A stretch of 64,000 bases of DNA from Catonia carolina (taxonomy: Eukaryota > Arthropoda > Insecta > Hemiptera > Achilidae): NCBI GenBank assembly GCA_035578175.1, contig JAQMRL010000006.1:56771001-56835000 (forward strand), read 5' to 3'. Shown one piece after another: positions 35,761 to 45,056 of this stretch. Within the stretch, counting starts at the first letter, position 1. Each line of letters starts with the position of its first letter. The notes beneath the pieces were generated by a model, which saw only the letters and a list, made by a program, of their open reading frames with translations, was not told where the DNA came from and searched no databases. Made by a program: the position numbers and the translations under genes.

Positions 35761-36321
35761 TTTGAGTTTTTTCGACTACGGTCACTGTAAGACCGCGATA
35801 AATATTTTCATTTTTGGAAATTTCTTTTCTTTATTTCCCAGCATTCTCTCGTTTCTTGTCACTACTCTTCTTGCCTTGCCTGGGTTTATTCCTCCCGCGT
35901 TCTCGTTCTTTAGGGCCTTTCAAATTTCTTCTTTCTCTATTCTTTATAATTTCCCTATTCATGAATTTATGTGCCTCTATCTTTGCTTCCTCTAGATCCT
36001 CCCTGACTTGCATTAACCATTTGGTTGTTGCTCTTTTGCTGTTTTTGTAATCGAAAGTGTTCCTGGCCAGTCTGTTCACATCCATTTTGATGAGATGTCC
36101 GTAGAACGCAAGTTTGCGTTCATTGATTAGATCTGATAGTCTGCCTACCTTCTAATAAAGTTTATCATTTTTTCTAAGCTTTCACCCCTCCACAGACGCA
36201 TTATATTCGTTAGTATTTTCCTTGCTAAATTATCCATTTCTTCCTAGTCGGCTACGCTTTCAACTGCGTAGAGTAACTGGGGTCTAACCACTGTGCTGTA
36301 GTAACTCAAGTATGAGGCATG

Positions 36322-36347
36322 CTGGCTCAGTACAAGGCATGAGCCAG
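36322..36347. repeat. Short perfect inverted repeat
   Basis: CTGGCTCA (36322-36329) pairs with TGAGCCAG (36340-36347) across a 10-base loop, immediately beside the larger hairpin. Confidence 0.8.
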
Positions 36348-36348
36348 G

Positions 36349-36479
36349 TATAGTGGAGAGATGACTAGAATGCTAGTGTGAGATGAAGTGGGGAACAGGA
36401 AAGCTTGTACATAGATAGGAAAAGCTTCCCAGTTCCCCATTTCATCTCACACTAGCATTCAAGTCATCTCTCCACTATA
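36349..36479. repeat. 58-bp near-perfect inverted repeat with 15-base loop
   Basis: Arms 36349-36406 and 36422-36479 are equal in length and match at 54 of 58 positions by my alignment; the loop is 36407-36421. The outer end is TATAGTGGAGAGATGACT and the inner end AAGCTT. It interrupts a dead LINE reverse transcriptase. If transcribed, either strand would fold into a long hairpin RNA. Confidence 0.92.
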
Positions 36480-36849
36480 GTCATCCTTCTGATCCGTTAC
36501 TTGTTGTACGTATTCTTAGTCCTTCCAAACGCTTCCAAAAGTTCTGTGGTACTCATTTTATTGGCTTCTTTATTCAACCCATTAGACTGTATTAAACAGT
36601 CCAAGGTACTTGATACCCTCTATTCGCCCTCTTAATTTTACCACGTGCTAAAATGTTTGGGGGCGTTTTTTAAGTTTTGTCTTTTCAAAAGAAACTAGGT
36701 TTCTTGTCGACCTGTTCTCTAAGTCATTTCTATTCTGTTCTTCAGTAAGGTTTTTTACGTCTTCCACGCAAATTATAAGGTCGTCCACAAAAGCCAAGCA
36801 ATCTATCCAAAAGCCTTTTCTCTTTGGTCCCAATCGTACTTTATTATTA

Positions 36850-37340
36850 TAAATAATATACTAAGACCTTAGTAATTTGAAAAACTAGGGAATTTTAGTC
36901 CCTAGTCTTATTGTCATCATAAGATTTCAGTTTATTTTATTAATATTATAAATATTTAAAATAAATAATGCGTAATTTAGTAGATATGTAACTTTTATAA
37001 TGTTTCAAGCGTTTAGATTGCCTAAAATGGAGATTCCTGAGCAATTTAGTAAAAAATTTATATCATTTGTTACAATGATATAGTGTTGTCAATGTTATAT
37101 GAATAACTCATCATTTCAAAGGCTTTATAATACTATAAATATAAATACTAATAATATAAAGGTTTTTGTTATGTATTTTTACACACTTAAATCTAGAAAA
37201 TACCACGAAATGCTTATAGTTCATTCAAACAGAGATAAGAGTAATGCATGCCACGTTAGAATATGAGTACAAATTTACAGGCTACTATGTTTAATAAAAA
37301 ATGTATTTTAGGTTCATAAAAATTCCCTTAATATGCAATA
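36850..37340. other. AT-rich spacer
   Basis: No recognisable feature. Confidence 0.4.
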
Positions 37341-37344
37341 TGAA

Positions 37345-37600
37345 TTCTTCAGACCTACTAGGAATCGCACAAAGACGCCTAAAACGTCGATGGAATAGAG
37401 ACATGGTACATTAACGTAACCATAACATTTACTACGTGTATAGCAATACAATTTACAAATTTACACAATTATCTTTCTCCGGATAGTTATCGCTGGGTGG
37501 TGTCCTCCTCAAAGCCATTAACGCGGTTTTTTTATTTAGTTGTGAACATTTTTGCTGGTTGTTTTTTTATACTGCTGTAAAATAAATAAAGTTAAAAAAA
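37345..37600 (+). pseudogene. Jockey 3' end, severely truncated
   Basis: Contains the final codons AQRRLKRRWNRDMVH-stop (stop at 37412-37414), matching the C-terminus of the intact element (RRLRRSWNRDLLL). The 3' UTR follows with CGCTGGGTGG in the position of the conserved loop (37491-37500) and an AATAAATAAAG signal near 37583, then an A-rich end. Everything upstream of the last ~20 codons is absent. Confidence 0.75.
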
Positions 37601-38755
37601 TTTGTAGCTCATACTTTATGGGTTGAATTATATCACTATAAATCTCAACATGTGAACTGGTATGCTGATCTCGTGAACAGTCCGACAGTCATGGGCTAAA
37701 TCTTGTTACTTTCAAGTCTCAATGAATGTAGTATAAGGTTGTTTATTCATATTTTCACGTACTAAATTGAAGAAATTTTCACTGAAGGAAATAATGAAGG
37801 TTGTCAAAAAAAGTTCACACCTTTTTAAAATAGATAACTCCTACATCGCAAATTCAAAGTTATTAAAAAATTAAAATAATTTCTATATAGGCTACACACA
37901 ATTCAAGATAAGTTTACATTTTTAGAGTAATTTGAATTTAAATTGTATTAAATTCAGTAGAACAAGAAATTAACATAATTTTTGTTAACTACTGGAAGCG
38001 GATTCTTGTTAGTTTCCATTTTTTCATTGTTGCAGTATTAAAATCTACCACGATAATGTTACAAAATTGAAAATATTCCTAATCAAAATCTTATGATTTT
38101 AATTATTCAATCCATGTAGTATTTTATTGAACAAGCCAAAATATTTTATCTATATTTTAATATTTGAACGGTTGAAATATTTTTTTTACGAAAAAATAAA
38201 TCAGATTTATATAATTACTTGTACCAGTAAATACATAAGTATTCACATTATAAATACTTAACCATAAAATCATGCAAATACAATTAAATAATTTCTAAAG
38301 CATTAAAAATATTTAACAGATTTATTTTACTTCTTTAACAAGTAAAATTGCAATAAAATTTTATAGTTGTACTCATAAAATTATTAACAGTTTGTTACAT
38401 TTGTAATACGTTCTATTTTAATACTAGTCAAGTGGAATGAATAAATGTATTAATAATAAATAAAGCCTGTGTAATTTCTACTAAAATAATAAAAACAATT
38501 TTTTGCATTTTATAATGATTTAAAATTCCCATGTGATTTTAATTAATATTAAAATATTTACTCGTAAACATAATAGACATATTTGAAAACATAAAACTCC
38601 ACCCATTTTACGGTAAGTTGGAGTGGATAGTATAAACTAAACGGATTATCAAGGTGAAACAATGCATCAAATGAAAATAAATCAATACAATCAAAAGTAA
38701 GACCTATTTGGAAATACACATTTTAGATTTTTAGAACAACAGTAAAGAGTAACAA
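37601..38755. other. AT-rich spacer
   Basis: No recognisable feature. Confidence 0.4.
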
Positions 38756-38761
38756 AAAAAA

Positions 38762-38990
38762 GTTAAGGCCTTCCAATCAAAATTTCTTAGGATCGTAACA
38801 GAAGCTGCATTTTATATTTCATAATATGCAACCTTTACATAATGATCTAAAGATCTCACATGTAAAAGATGTAGCCAAAACTGTACGTTTGACTATTTAA
38901 TAATCTAAATTTCACGGACATCCAAACAAACTTGTTCAAAATGTATCAGTAAGACAGTATTCAAATCTATAGCTTAACGAAATAGAGACT
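38762..38990 (+). pseudogene. Jockey ORF2 C-terminal fragment
   Basis: Reads KAFQSKFLRIVTEAAFYIS, then LHNDLKISHVKDVAKTVR and a damaged HGHPNKLVQN block. This aligns with FQSKLLRLITNAPFYINN, LHDDLKATHIKDMAYN in the intact element downstream. It has internal stops. It lies just upstream of the presumed 5' end of the intact element and is an older, separate insertion. Confidence 0.75.
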
Positions 38991-39039
38991 GCTATAGATA
39001 AATAAAGAAGGCGGAGCATAGTGAATTATATCACAGCAG

Positions 39040-39820
39040 TGAGCCAATTGACTTTTATTAATAGTATTCTGCGTTGTCATGTTGTGGTCCCGCTGCGGAT
39101 GACAGTCTAACAAAATGTCAGCTGGAGATCAGTGGAACAGAGTGTGATTTAGCGAAGGAGCAACCTCACACCCGACCTTGGCTGTTATTGGCTAGATCTC
39201 ATATGCAGTCTTTAGTTTGTCAGGGTTTAGTTAAACATACGATAACCGGCTTGAATCTCTCGAAAATTATTTGGCAATCAATTTTTTTGAAAAACATTGG
39301 TACAATAATGAAGGATAAACTAAGGCAGCCAACTGACTTATTTGTTTAGCTCAGAACTAATTGCCTTTCTTTTCCAAAATTTAGTTTCATATTTTGTATT
39401 AAATATAAAACATGCTGGGATACGACAGCTGTTGAAGATTCACTGCATTACGTTGACAAACACTTTTTTGAATTTAATAATTATTCAGTGATTTTTCTAT
39501 TTTATGTTTGTGTTTTTAAAGAAGCTACATTATGTAAGTCATCATTTTGTTCAATTCGTTTCTCATTATTGGAATAGTTCAGTATTGAAAAGACATTGTA
39601 AATATTACGCACGATTCATAACCTAATTTAGTCAATTTTGTTTTGAAAGAAAACATTTTCGAATTTGTACAAATATTTTCTGAATTTCTTGTCTGTTGCC
39701 TTCGTTCTCTTTCTCAAGCTTTGTTCTATTTATTTACATTATTATTGGACTGTAAATTCGTTTATTTATTATTCATTATTGTATATTTAACATTACGCTA
39801 AAGGTTGTTGCACGGCCTGC
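39040..39820 (+). promoter_or_regulatory. Presumed 5' UTR of the Jockey-like element
   Basis: Jockey-clade elements carry an internal promoter in the 5' UTR. Here the segment between the older Jockey fragment and the gag ATG is the only candidate. A 91-codon frame at 39074-39349 within it lacks family resemblance. The start is inferred from the change in base composition and is soft. Confidence 0.4.
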
Positions 39821-41179
39821 ATGATTAACGCAGCCGACGCGTCGTTAAACACAAATGTTTTGCAAACATCGCGACTAATGGCGTTACCTGTTCATTCAAA
39901 TTCATTTCCCTCCAGGGAAGAACAAGAAGAAAGTATCGATAGGCTAACAGCTGATATTTCTCATCCAACGTTAGATTGGAATAATGTTGTTTCCAAAAGG
40001 AAGCGCCAAACAGAAAACGCAAACGCAATTAGTAACGTTAGTTCCGCTAAACGATTTACAAGAGATCCGAGACTTACAATTGGTAGTCTCTACACTGCCA
40101 ATAAATTTAGCGTATTAACGGATATGGAAACAACTGCGACAGACAACACTAATAATGAATCTCCAATAAAAACAAGACCGCCTCCTATACACTTACATAC
40201 TGATGTGCAATTTTCAAAACTCATTGATTTCCTTCAAGGCATAACTGAAAAAGATTCCTTTCATTGTGGGAGTACAAAAGCAGGAGTCACCATATATCCA
40301 CACACACCGGATGCTTATAGGAAAATAGTAAAATGTTTAAGAGAAAACCATGCGGAATTCCACACGTACCAACTTGCCGAAGACAAGGCGTACCGCGTAG
40401 TAATACGTGGATTGCATTGGTCAATCGGGGAAGAGACCATTCAGAACGAAATTTCTAATTTAGGTTATCAAGTTAGAAGTGTTACAAACGTCATTTCTCG
40501 GGACAAAGTGAAGCTCCCGTTATTCTACGTAGATCTTGAACCCAATAAAGATAATAATAAGATATTTGATATTAGATATTTATGTTATTCAAGGATATGG
40601 GTAGAAGAACCAAGACAGAGGAGGCAGCCCGTGCAGTGCGTGCGCTGCCAGAGATACGGCCATACGAAAAGTTATTGTACTTTACTGCCTCGATGTGTAA
40701 AGTGTGGCGCAGGTCATGAATCTAACTCATGTACAAAATTAAAAGAGGAGCCGGCCGTATGTTGCCTATGTTCGGGACCACATCCCTCTTCCTACAAGGG
40801 GTGTTCAGTCTTTCGGGATCTGCAAAATCGCCGTTCACCAGCCACTGCAGCACGCCCTCAAGAGAGCTCGCAACAATCTCCATCTGTTACAGAAAAATCA
40901 TTCCCCTCCCTTCCGAAAAGCGCAGTAGCAGGAAGAGAAACTTTTTCACAACAAAACCAAACTCGTAATCACCAATTCATCAACCCTCATAAACAGTCAA
41001 CCATCACCTACTCACAAATCGCCGCCGATAATTTTGGAGAGCAAGAACGCCAGTCACAATTCAGTATTCAATCGCAGCTAACAACTTTCATGACAGACCT
41101 AAAAGCCCTCTTCACACCATTGATCACCCTCATGAGTCAATTAATACAATCACTCACTTTCGCATTTAATGGCAAATAA
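39821..41179 (+). CDS. Jockey-like ORF1 (gag), nucleic-acid-binding protein with three zinc knuckles
   Basis: 452 residues, a usual size for the family. The N-terminal third is polar with no clear motif. The middle (about residues 140-265) resembles the region preceding the knuckles in Jockey gag proteins (YRVVIRGLHWSIGEETIQNE). Three zinc knuckles follow: C273-x2-C276-x4-H281-x4-C286, C292-x2-C295-x3-H299-x4-C304 and C314-x2-C317-x3-H321-x6-C328. The C-terminus is rich in Gln and Ser. In this family ORF1 packages the element RNA into a ribonucleoprotein and can carry it to chromosome ends or the nucleus. The ATG at 39821 is the first in frame and gives full domain content. The frame has no stop or shift. 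It overlaps ORF2 by 11 bases, in a +1 relation, so ORF2 is probably translated by termination-reinitiation. Confidence 0.92.
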   Translation: MINAADASLNTNVLQTSRLMALPVHSNSFPSREEQEESIDRLTADISHPTLDWNNVVSKRKRQTENANAISNVSSAKRFTRDPRLTIGSLYTANKFSVLTDMETTATDNTNNESPIKTRPPPIHLHTDVQFSKLIDFLQGITEKDSFHCGSTKAGVTIYPHTPDAYRKIVKCLRENHAEFHTYQLAEDKAYRVVIRGLHWSIGEETIQNEISNLGYQVRSVTNVISRDKVKLPLFYVDLEPNKDNNKIFDIRYLCYSRIWVEEPRQRRQPVQCVRCQRYGHTKSYCTLLPRCVKCGAGHESNSCTKLKEEPAVCCLCSGPHPSSYKGCSVFRDLQNRRSPATAARPQESSQQSPSVTEKSFPSLPKSAVAGRETFSQQNQTRNHQFINPHKQSTITYSQIAADNFGEQERQSQFSIQSQLTTFMTDLKALFTPLITLMSQLIQSLTFAFNGK

Positions 41180-43865
41180 CATGTCTAATTCTATATCGGT
41201 GCTATTGTGGAATGCGAATGGGATCATCCAACGTTTGGCGGAATTTGAATATTTACTAAATGAAAAACGTATCGATATTGTTTTACTAAGCGAAACACAT
41301 TTAACAAAAGACTCAAAATTTTACATAAAAGGTTATAAAGTTTATAGAGCTGATCGCCCTGATGGAAGAGCTTTTGGTGGTACAGCGGTGCTAGTTAGGA
41401 ACAATATCAAACATCATATATGCACAGTAATCGAACCATCGGAAAGTATTCAATCAGTGGGTGTGGCACTGGAGATAGATCAAGAGGAAGTCTCATTCAT
41501 CTCGGTTTACTGTCCCCCGAGACACCGGATTACAGTGGACAAGTTTACAGAGTTGTTTTCAAGTTTCGGTCCTCGGTTTTTAGCAGGAGGCGATTTCAAC
41601 GCGAAACATGCTCAATGGGGATCGCGTCTGATAAATCCACGTGGCAGAATGATGATTCAAGCTATTTTAAACCTCGGACTGGAATTTCATTCAACTGGAT
41701 CACCAACGTATTGGCCGTCAGCTCTGACTAAACATCCCGATCTTCTGGACTTTTTCGTATCCAAGGGCCTCTCGAGATTCTACACAAAAACGGAATCACT
41801 TGACGATCTTTCATCCGACCATTCGCCAGTTCTCTGCACCCTGTCGGGCACAGTTTTGGAAGCACCGGTGAGACAGTGTTTGATAGATGGAACAGTTAAC
41901 TGGGACTTGTTCAGCAGTAACATAGAGAACAATATACGGTTGGACTTGCCTCTTCGCACGGCAAGAGAGGTGGAAGAAGCAGTGGAACATTTGACAGTAA
42001 CAATACAATATGCAGCTTGGAACTCTACACAACCCCGTAGACCAACTCCAAAAAAGGAACACTGTTATCCGAACTATATAAAAGAACTTGTCAGGGAAAA
42101 AAGGAGAGCAAGACGCATTTGGCAGCGTACCAGACTTCCTTCGGACAAGAGAAACTTGAATTACATGACTAACGAATTGAAGACAGCTATATGGAACATC
42201 AAGACGGAAAGGTTCAATGAAAATGTCGCCAACCTGACAGAAAGAGATGGAAGCCTCTGGACTGCAACGCAGCGTCTTTTGCGTTACCAAATGCAGTCGC
42301 ACCCACTTAAACACCCCGATGGATCATGGGCTAAATCAGACAAAGAGAAGGCCGACATGTTTTCCGATCATCTAGCGCGCGTATTTCAGCCCAATGACAA
42401 TTCTTTACCTGGTTTCACCTCAGATGTAGAAAATTTCTTGTCTTCACCATTGAATTTGTCATTGCCTCCGGAAAACTTCACAAGAAGGGAAGTGCAGGCG
42501 GCTGTCCAACAACTACCATCAAGAAAGAGTCCGGGGTACGATTTAATAACGGCGGAGATTCTTCAGAACTTACCATTATGTGGATATACCCTTATAACTC
42601 AAATATTCAATTCCATCCTCAGAACGACGCACTTCCCGATTCAGTGGAAACTGTCTCACGTCGTCCTATTTCTGAAGCCAAATAAACCACCAAGTACTCC
42701 ATCTTCGTATCGGCCAATAAGCTTACTCCCAACTTTATCCAAATTATTCGAAAAATTATTACTAGCCCGCTTATTGCCGATTTGCAACGAAAATAACATA
42801 ATACCACACCATCAGTTTGGTTTCAGATGCAGGCACTCAACGATTCATCAGTTACATCGATTGACGGACCAGCTAGCTGTTGCGCTGGAGGAGAAGAAAT
42901 TTACCACCGCTGTCTTCCTAGATGTTCAAGCAGCCTTTGACAAAGTTTGGCATTCAGGTCTGTTATATAAATTGAAAAGATTCCTCCCGGATACGTATTA
43001 TCACGTACTGAAAAGCTTCCTAGAAGATCGTTTCTTTGTAGTGAGGCAAGGATCATCAGTTTCTGACTACCAAAATATAGGTGCAGGAGTTCCACAAGGT
43101 TCTATACTCTCACCACTACTGTATACAATTTACACTGCGGAGTTACCATCTGATCCAAGAATAACGGTAGCAACATACGCTGACGATACTGCTATCTTGA
43201 CTTCATCCCACGATTTAACGCAGGCCAGTACCAACTTACAACACTTTCTCAACACAATTGAAATTTGGCTGAAAAAGTGGAGATTAAAAATAAACACTAA
43301 TAAGTCAGTACATATAAGATTCTCATTATGTAAAGGAGAAAGTCCTACGGTATTCCTCAACAACGAACCCATTCCACAAAAGAACACAGTAAAATACCTA
43401 GGCATCACGATGGACAGACGACTAACCTGGCAAACACACATCCACAATACACGACTGAATTTGGATAAAAGAGTAAAACAATTATACCACCTCATAGGAC
43501 GCCATTCCCGATTACCGTTACGTTCAAAATTACTCATTTATAAATCATTCATTCGGCCAATTTGGACTTATAGAATTGAAATCTACGGAACAGCAAAGCC
43601 ACGTAATATCAGAAAACTGCAGGCATTTCAATCAAAATTATTACGACTCATCACCAATGCTCCATTCTACATTAACAACAGAATACTACATGACGACCTC
43701 AAAGCAACACACATAAAAGATATGGCATACAACTGCTACAGAAGATTCTTCGGAAAACTTCAAAACCATCAAAATCCATACATCAAAAACTTATCATCTC
43801 GTACTCTTCCTGGAAATCCTCGCCGACGACTTCGCCGTTCATGGAATAGAGACCTGCTCTTATAA
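41169..43865 (+). CDS. Jockey-like ORF2: AP-type endonuclease plus reverse transcriptase
   Basis: 898 residues. The endonuclease fills residues 1-225, with LLWNANG (N15/N17), LSETHL (E42), GGDFNAKH (D142, N144) and SSDHSPVL (D217, H218), the expected metal-binding and catalytic positions. The reverse transcriptase follows: SYRPISLLPTLSKLFEKLL, HQFGFR, motif A FLDVQAAFD (D585), motif B GVPQGSILSP, motif C TYADDTAIL (D672, D673) and KYLGITMDRRLTW. The thumb and C-terminal region ends RRLRRSWNRDLLL. No RNase H domain is present. The enzyme nicks target DNA and primes cDNA synthesis from the nick. All catalytic residues I can check are present. The ATG at 41169 overlaps ORF1; another ATG four codons later is possible. 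Decayed relatives of its C-terminus occur at 11.1, 25.0, 26.4, 37.3, 38.8, 48.4 and 57.1 kb. Confidence 0.95.
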   Translation: MANNMSNSISVLLWNANGIIQRLAEFEYLLNEKRIDIVLLSETHLTKDSKFYIKGYKVYRADRPDGRAFGGTAVLVRNNIKHHICTVIEPSESIQSVGVALEIDQEEVSFISVYCPPRHRITVDKFTELFSSFGPRFLAGGDFNAKHAQWGSRLINPRGRMMIQAILNLGLEFHSTGSPTYWPSALTKHPDLLDFFVSKGLSRFYTKTESLDDLSSDHSPVLCTLSGTVLEAPVRQCLIDGTVNWDLFSSNIENNIRLDLPLRTAREVEEAVEHLTVTIQYAAWNSTQPRRPTPKKEHCYPNYIKELVREKRRARRIWQRTRLPSDKRNLNYMTNELKTAIWNIKTERFNENVANLTERDGSLWTATQRLLRYQMQSHPLKHPDGSWAKSDKEKADMFSDHLARVFQPNDNSLPGFTSDVENFLSSPLNLSLPPENFTRREVQAAVQQLPSRKSPGYDLITAEILQNLPLCGYTLITQIFNSILRTTHFPIQWKLSHVVLFLKPNKPPSTPSSYRPISLLPTLSKLFEKLLLARLLPICNENNIIPHHQFGFRCRHSTIHQLHRLTDQLAVALEEKKFTTAVFLDVQAAFDKVWHSGLLYKLKRFLPDTYYHVLKSFLEDRFFVVRQGSSVSDYQNIGAGVPQGSILSPLLYTIYTAELPSDPRITVATYADDTAILTSSHDLTQASTNLQHFLNTIEIWLKKWRLKINTNKSVHIRFSLCKGESPTVFLNNEPIPQKNTVKYLGITMDRRLTWQTHIHNTRLNLDKRVKQLYHLIGRHSRLPLRSKLLIYKSFIRPIWTYRIEIYGTAKPRNIRKLQAFQSKLLRLITNAPFYINNRILHDDLKATHIKDMAYNCYRRFFGKLQNHQNPYIKNLSSRTLPGNPRRRLRRSWNRDLLL

Positions 43866-43887
43866 GACAATGACTCGTGGCACCTAC

Positions 43888-43914
43888 AAAGATTAGCCAC
43901 TGGGTCTAATCTTT
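43888..43914 (+). promoter_or_regulatory. 3' UTR stem-loop of the Jockey-like element
   Basis: AAAGATTAG (43888-43896) pairs perfectly with CTAATCTTT (43906-43914) around the loop CCACTGGGT. It lies 23 bases after the stop codon. The loop sequence CCACTGGG recurs in the 3' UTR at 25824-25831, with a differently sequenced stem, and in weaker form at 26528 and 37491. This suggests a conserved RNA recognition element. Confidence 0.75.
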
Positions 43915-43978
43915 GTTATTGTAAATTTTCCTATGTTAAAACCAGCTCATTTGCTTATTGTAAAATTTTACAGTTGCA

Positions 43979-44004
43979 AATAAATAATTAAAGAGAAAAA
44001 AAAA
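43979..44004 (+). terminator. Polyadenylation signal and A-tail of the Jockey-like element
   Basis: AATAAA at 43979-43984 is followed by AATTAAAGAG and a run of nine A at 43996-44004, marking the 3' end of the insertion. Confidence 0.7.
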
Positions 44005-44129
44005 TATATAAAACTGTAAACAGTAGCTATTCTTTTTAAATTTATTTTCACTGGAAGATACATTTTCAATGATGTGAAAAATAATTTATATAAATTTTAT
44101 CAGATATATCAAACGATTCATAGGACACG

Positions 44130-44480
44130 GGCAAAAAACAAGACTCGAAACCAAGTTAAAGTTTTAAAGACGGTGGCAGCTTCAGCCTTGACCTACGACT
44201 GTTAAGCATGGGTGATGAGAAAAAGGGAGGAAAAAACAACGAAACTGCCGAAATTAAATTTTTAACGACTGCACAAGATTAGACAGGATCAGAAATGATG
44301 ATATAAGTTAAGGCAAGAATTGTGAATTTTTTCACTCAACGAAAAAATAAAATTTTATCGTACCGAACTGGTCGATCATTAAATAGAATGTCAGAAAGCC
44401 TCTTGTCTAGTGTAGCGAGATAATACAAACCAGTGGGAAGTAGAGATATTGGCAGACCGAAGGAAAGTTGGGTGCTGGAA
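44130..44480 (+). pseudogene. LINE ORF2 C-terminal fragment
   Basis: Frame-broken translation: GHGQKTRLETKLKF, then VAASALTYDC, a LHKIRQDQK-like block, LRQEL-stop-IFSLNEKIKFYRTELVDH, LNRMSESLLSSVA and the GRPKESW motif (RDIGRPKESWVLE). The order K-LKFYK, A-L-YGC, IFS-N-K, W-H-RM, GRP-(R/K)W is the C-terminus of a widespread insect LINE group, also present at 23740-24030 on the other strand. Stops and lost residues show it is dead. Its middle block (44310-44349) is repeated at 45017-45056. Confidence 0.8.
44310..44349 (+). repeat. 40-bp direct repeat, left copy (LINE-derived)
   Basis: AAGGCAAGAATTGTGAATTT and the following 20 bases recur at 45017-45056 with one difference in 40. It lies in the IFSLNEK coding block of the LINE fragment. 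Confidence 0.85.
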
Positions 44481-44539
44481 CGGGTAGAAATGCCTAACCC
44501 GTGAAGAGAAGAAGATACATTTTCGTAAATGATTATTAC

Positions 44540-44990
44540 ATCAAATCTATTTATTTTTACTTTCTCTTGCCTATATGAATATATAGGAAGTAAAGTATTG
44601 TTTTCATGTCGATTTTTCGAAATCGAGTTTTCACCGGATCTACACGTTTTCAGACCCCCTGAACCCAAAACACATGTTTTTAGCGATTGGTCTGTGTGTG
44701 TGTGTGTGTGTGTGTGTCTGTGAGTGTGTGTGTGAACAGAATACCGCAAGAACGAAACATCGTACGAACTTGAAACTAACAACTTAAGTTACAGTATTGG
44801 TATGTACCAATACCGGACCCGACACGAACATTTTCATCAGACTCGGTCAACCGAAAGTAGTAGTTTATTTGTGTAATTTTTTACGATTTTCTCAAAAACT
44901 GGTCCTACGATTTTTTTAAAATCGCCTCATTTACTAAATTTTTTATGCTCTACAAGATAGGGATAGGGATAGGCGCCATGTTTGCTGAAA
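44540..44990 (+). repeat. Microsatellite-bearing dispersed repeat (family T), copy 2
   Basis: Landmarks: CTCTTGCCTATATGAATATA, TCGATTTTTCGAAATCGAG, ACACGTTTTCAGACCCCC, a (TG)n tract, CGTACGAACTTGAAAC, CGAAAGTAGTAGTTTATTTG and ACGATTTTCTCAAAAACTGG. The same order occurs inverted at 50810-51175 and 30785-31130. No coding capacity. Confidence 0.8.
44692..44734 (+). repeat. (TG)n microsatellite
   Basis: About 43 bases of TG/GT interrupted twice (CTG and GAG), embedded in the family T repeat. Confidence 0.95.
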
Positions 44991-45016
44991 TTCTTGGTGA
45001 GGCTGTTTGAAGATAT

Positions 45017-45056
45017 AAGGCAAGAATTATGAATTTTTTCACTCAACGAAAAAATA
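45017..45056 (+). repeat. 40-bp direct repeat, right copy (LINE-derived)
   Basis: Near-identical to 44310-44349. The LINE match begins slightly upstream (GAAGATATAAGG) and ends at AAAAAATA, after which unrelated sequence follows. Confidence 0.85.

Larger units (their letters stand above)
35765..36845 (-). pseudogene. LINE reverse transcriptase C-terminal half, broken by a hairpin insertion
   Basis: The minus strand reads LAFVDDLIICVED (catalytic motif C, with VDD for the usual ADD), SFEKTKL, then GIKYLG. After an interruption at about 36315-36495 it resumes YYSTVVRPQLLYAVESVAD, MDNLARKILTNIMRLW, KLAFYGHLIKMDVNRLARNT, KWLMQVREDLEEAKIEAHKF and a basic C-terminus. This is the order of polymerase motif C, motifs D/E, thumb and C-terminal region of a non-LTR retrotransposon. 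Stops and frame changes show it is dead. The upstream polymerase motifs A and B and the endonuclease are missing. It is the same broad type as 24035-24590 but not Jockey. Confidence 0.8.
39040..44004 (+). mobile_element. Apparently complete Jockey-like non-LTR retrotransposon
   Basis: Two long uninterrupted frames overlap by 11 bases (gag-like 39821-41179, endonuclease/reverse transcriptase 41169-43865). They are followed by a 3' UTR with a 9-bp stem-loop, an AATAAA signal at 43979-43984 and a short A-tract at 43996-44004. Upstream of the first ATG is about 780 bases that become less AT-rich near 39050, presumed 5' UTR and internal promoter. There is no RNase H domain, as expected for Jockey. 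The precise 5' end is uncertain and I could not find a convincing target-site duplication. The absence of stops in ~1,350 codons suggests recent insertion and possible activity. Confidence 0.88.

Noticed and set aside
39074..39349. 91-codon frame upstream of the Jockey gag
   Set aside because: No motif, and it sits in the presumed 5' UTR; treated as accidental.
41811..42314. 167-codon minus-strand open frame
   Set aside because: It lies opposite the Jockey ORF2 endonuclease/reverse-transcriptase region and has no family resemblance; a shadow of the real gene. The same applies to 43130-43537 and 39825-40028.
38879..44017. AAAACTGTA present upstream (38879) and just after the Jockey A-tail (44009), possible target-site duplication
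   Set aside because: The upstream copy lies within the older Jockey fragment's coding sequence and is short in AT-rich DNA; not convincing.
44336..44782. 148-codon minus-strand frame with His-Thr repeats
   Set aside because: The HTHT run is the translation of the TG microsatellite and the frame crosses LINE and repeat boundaries.
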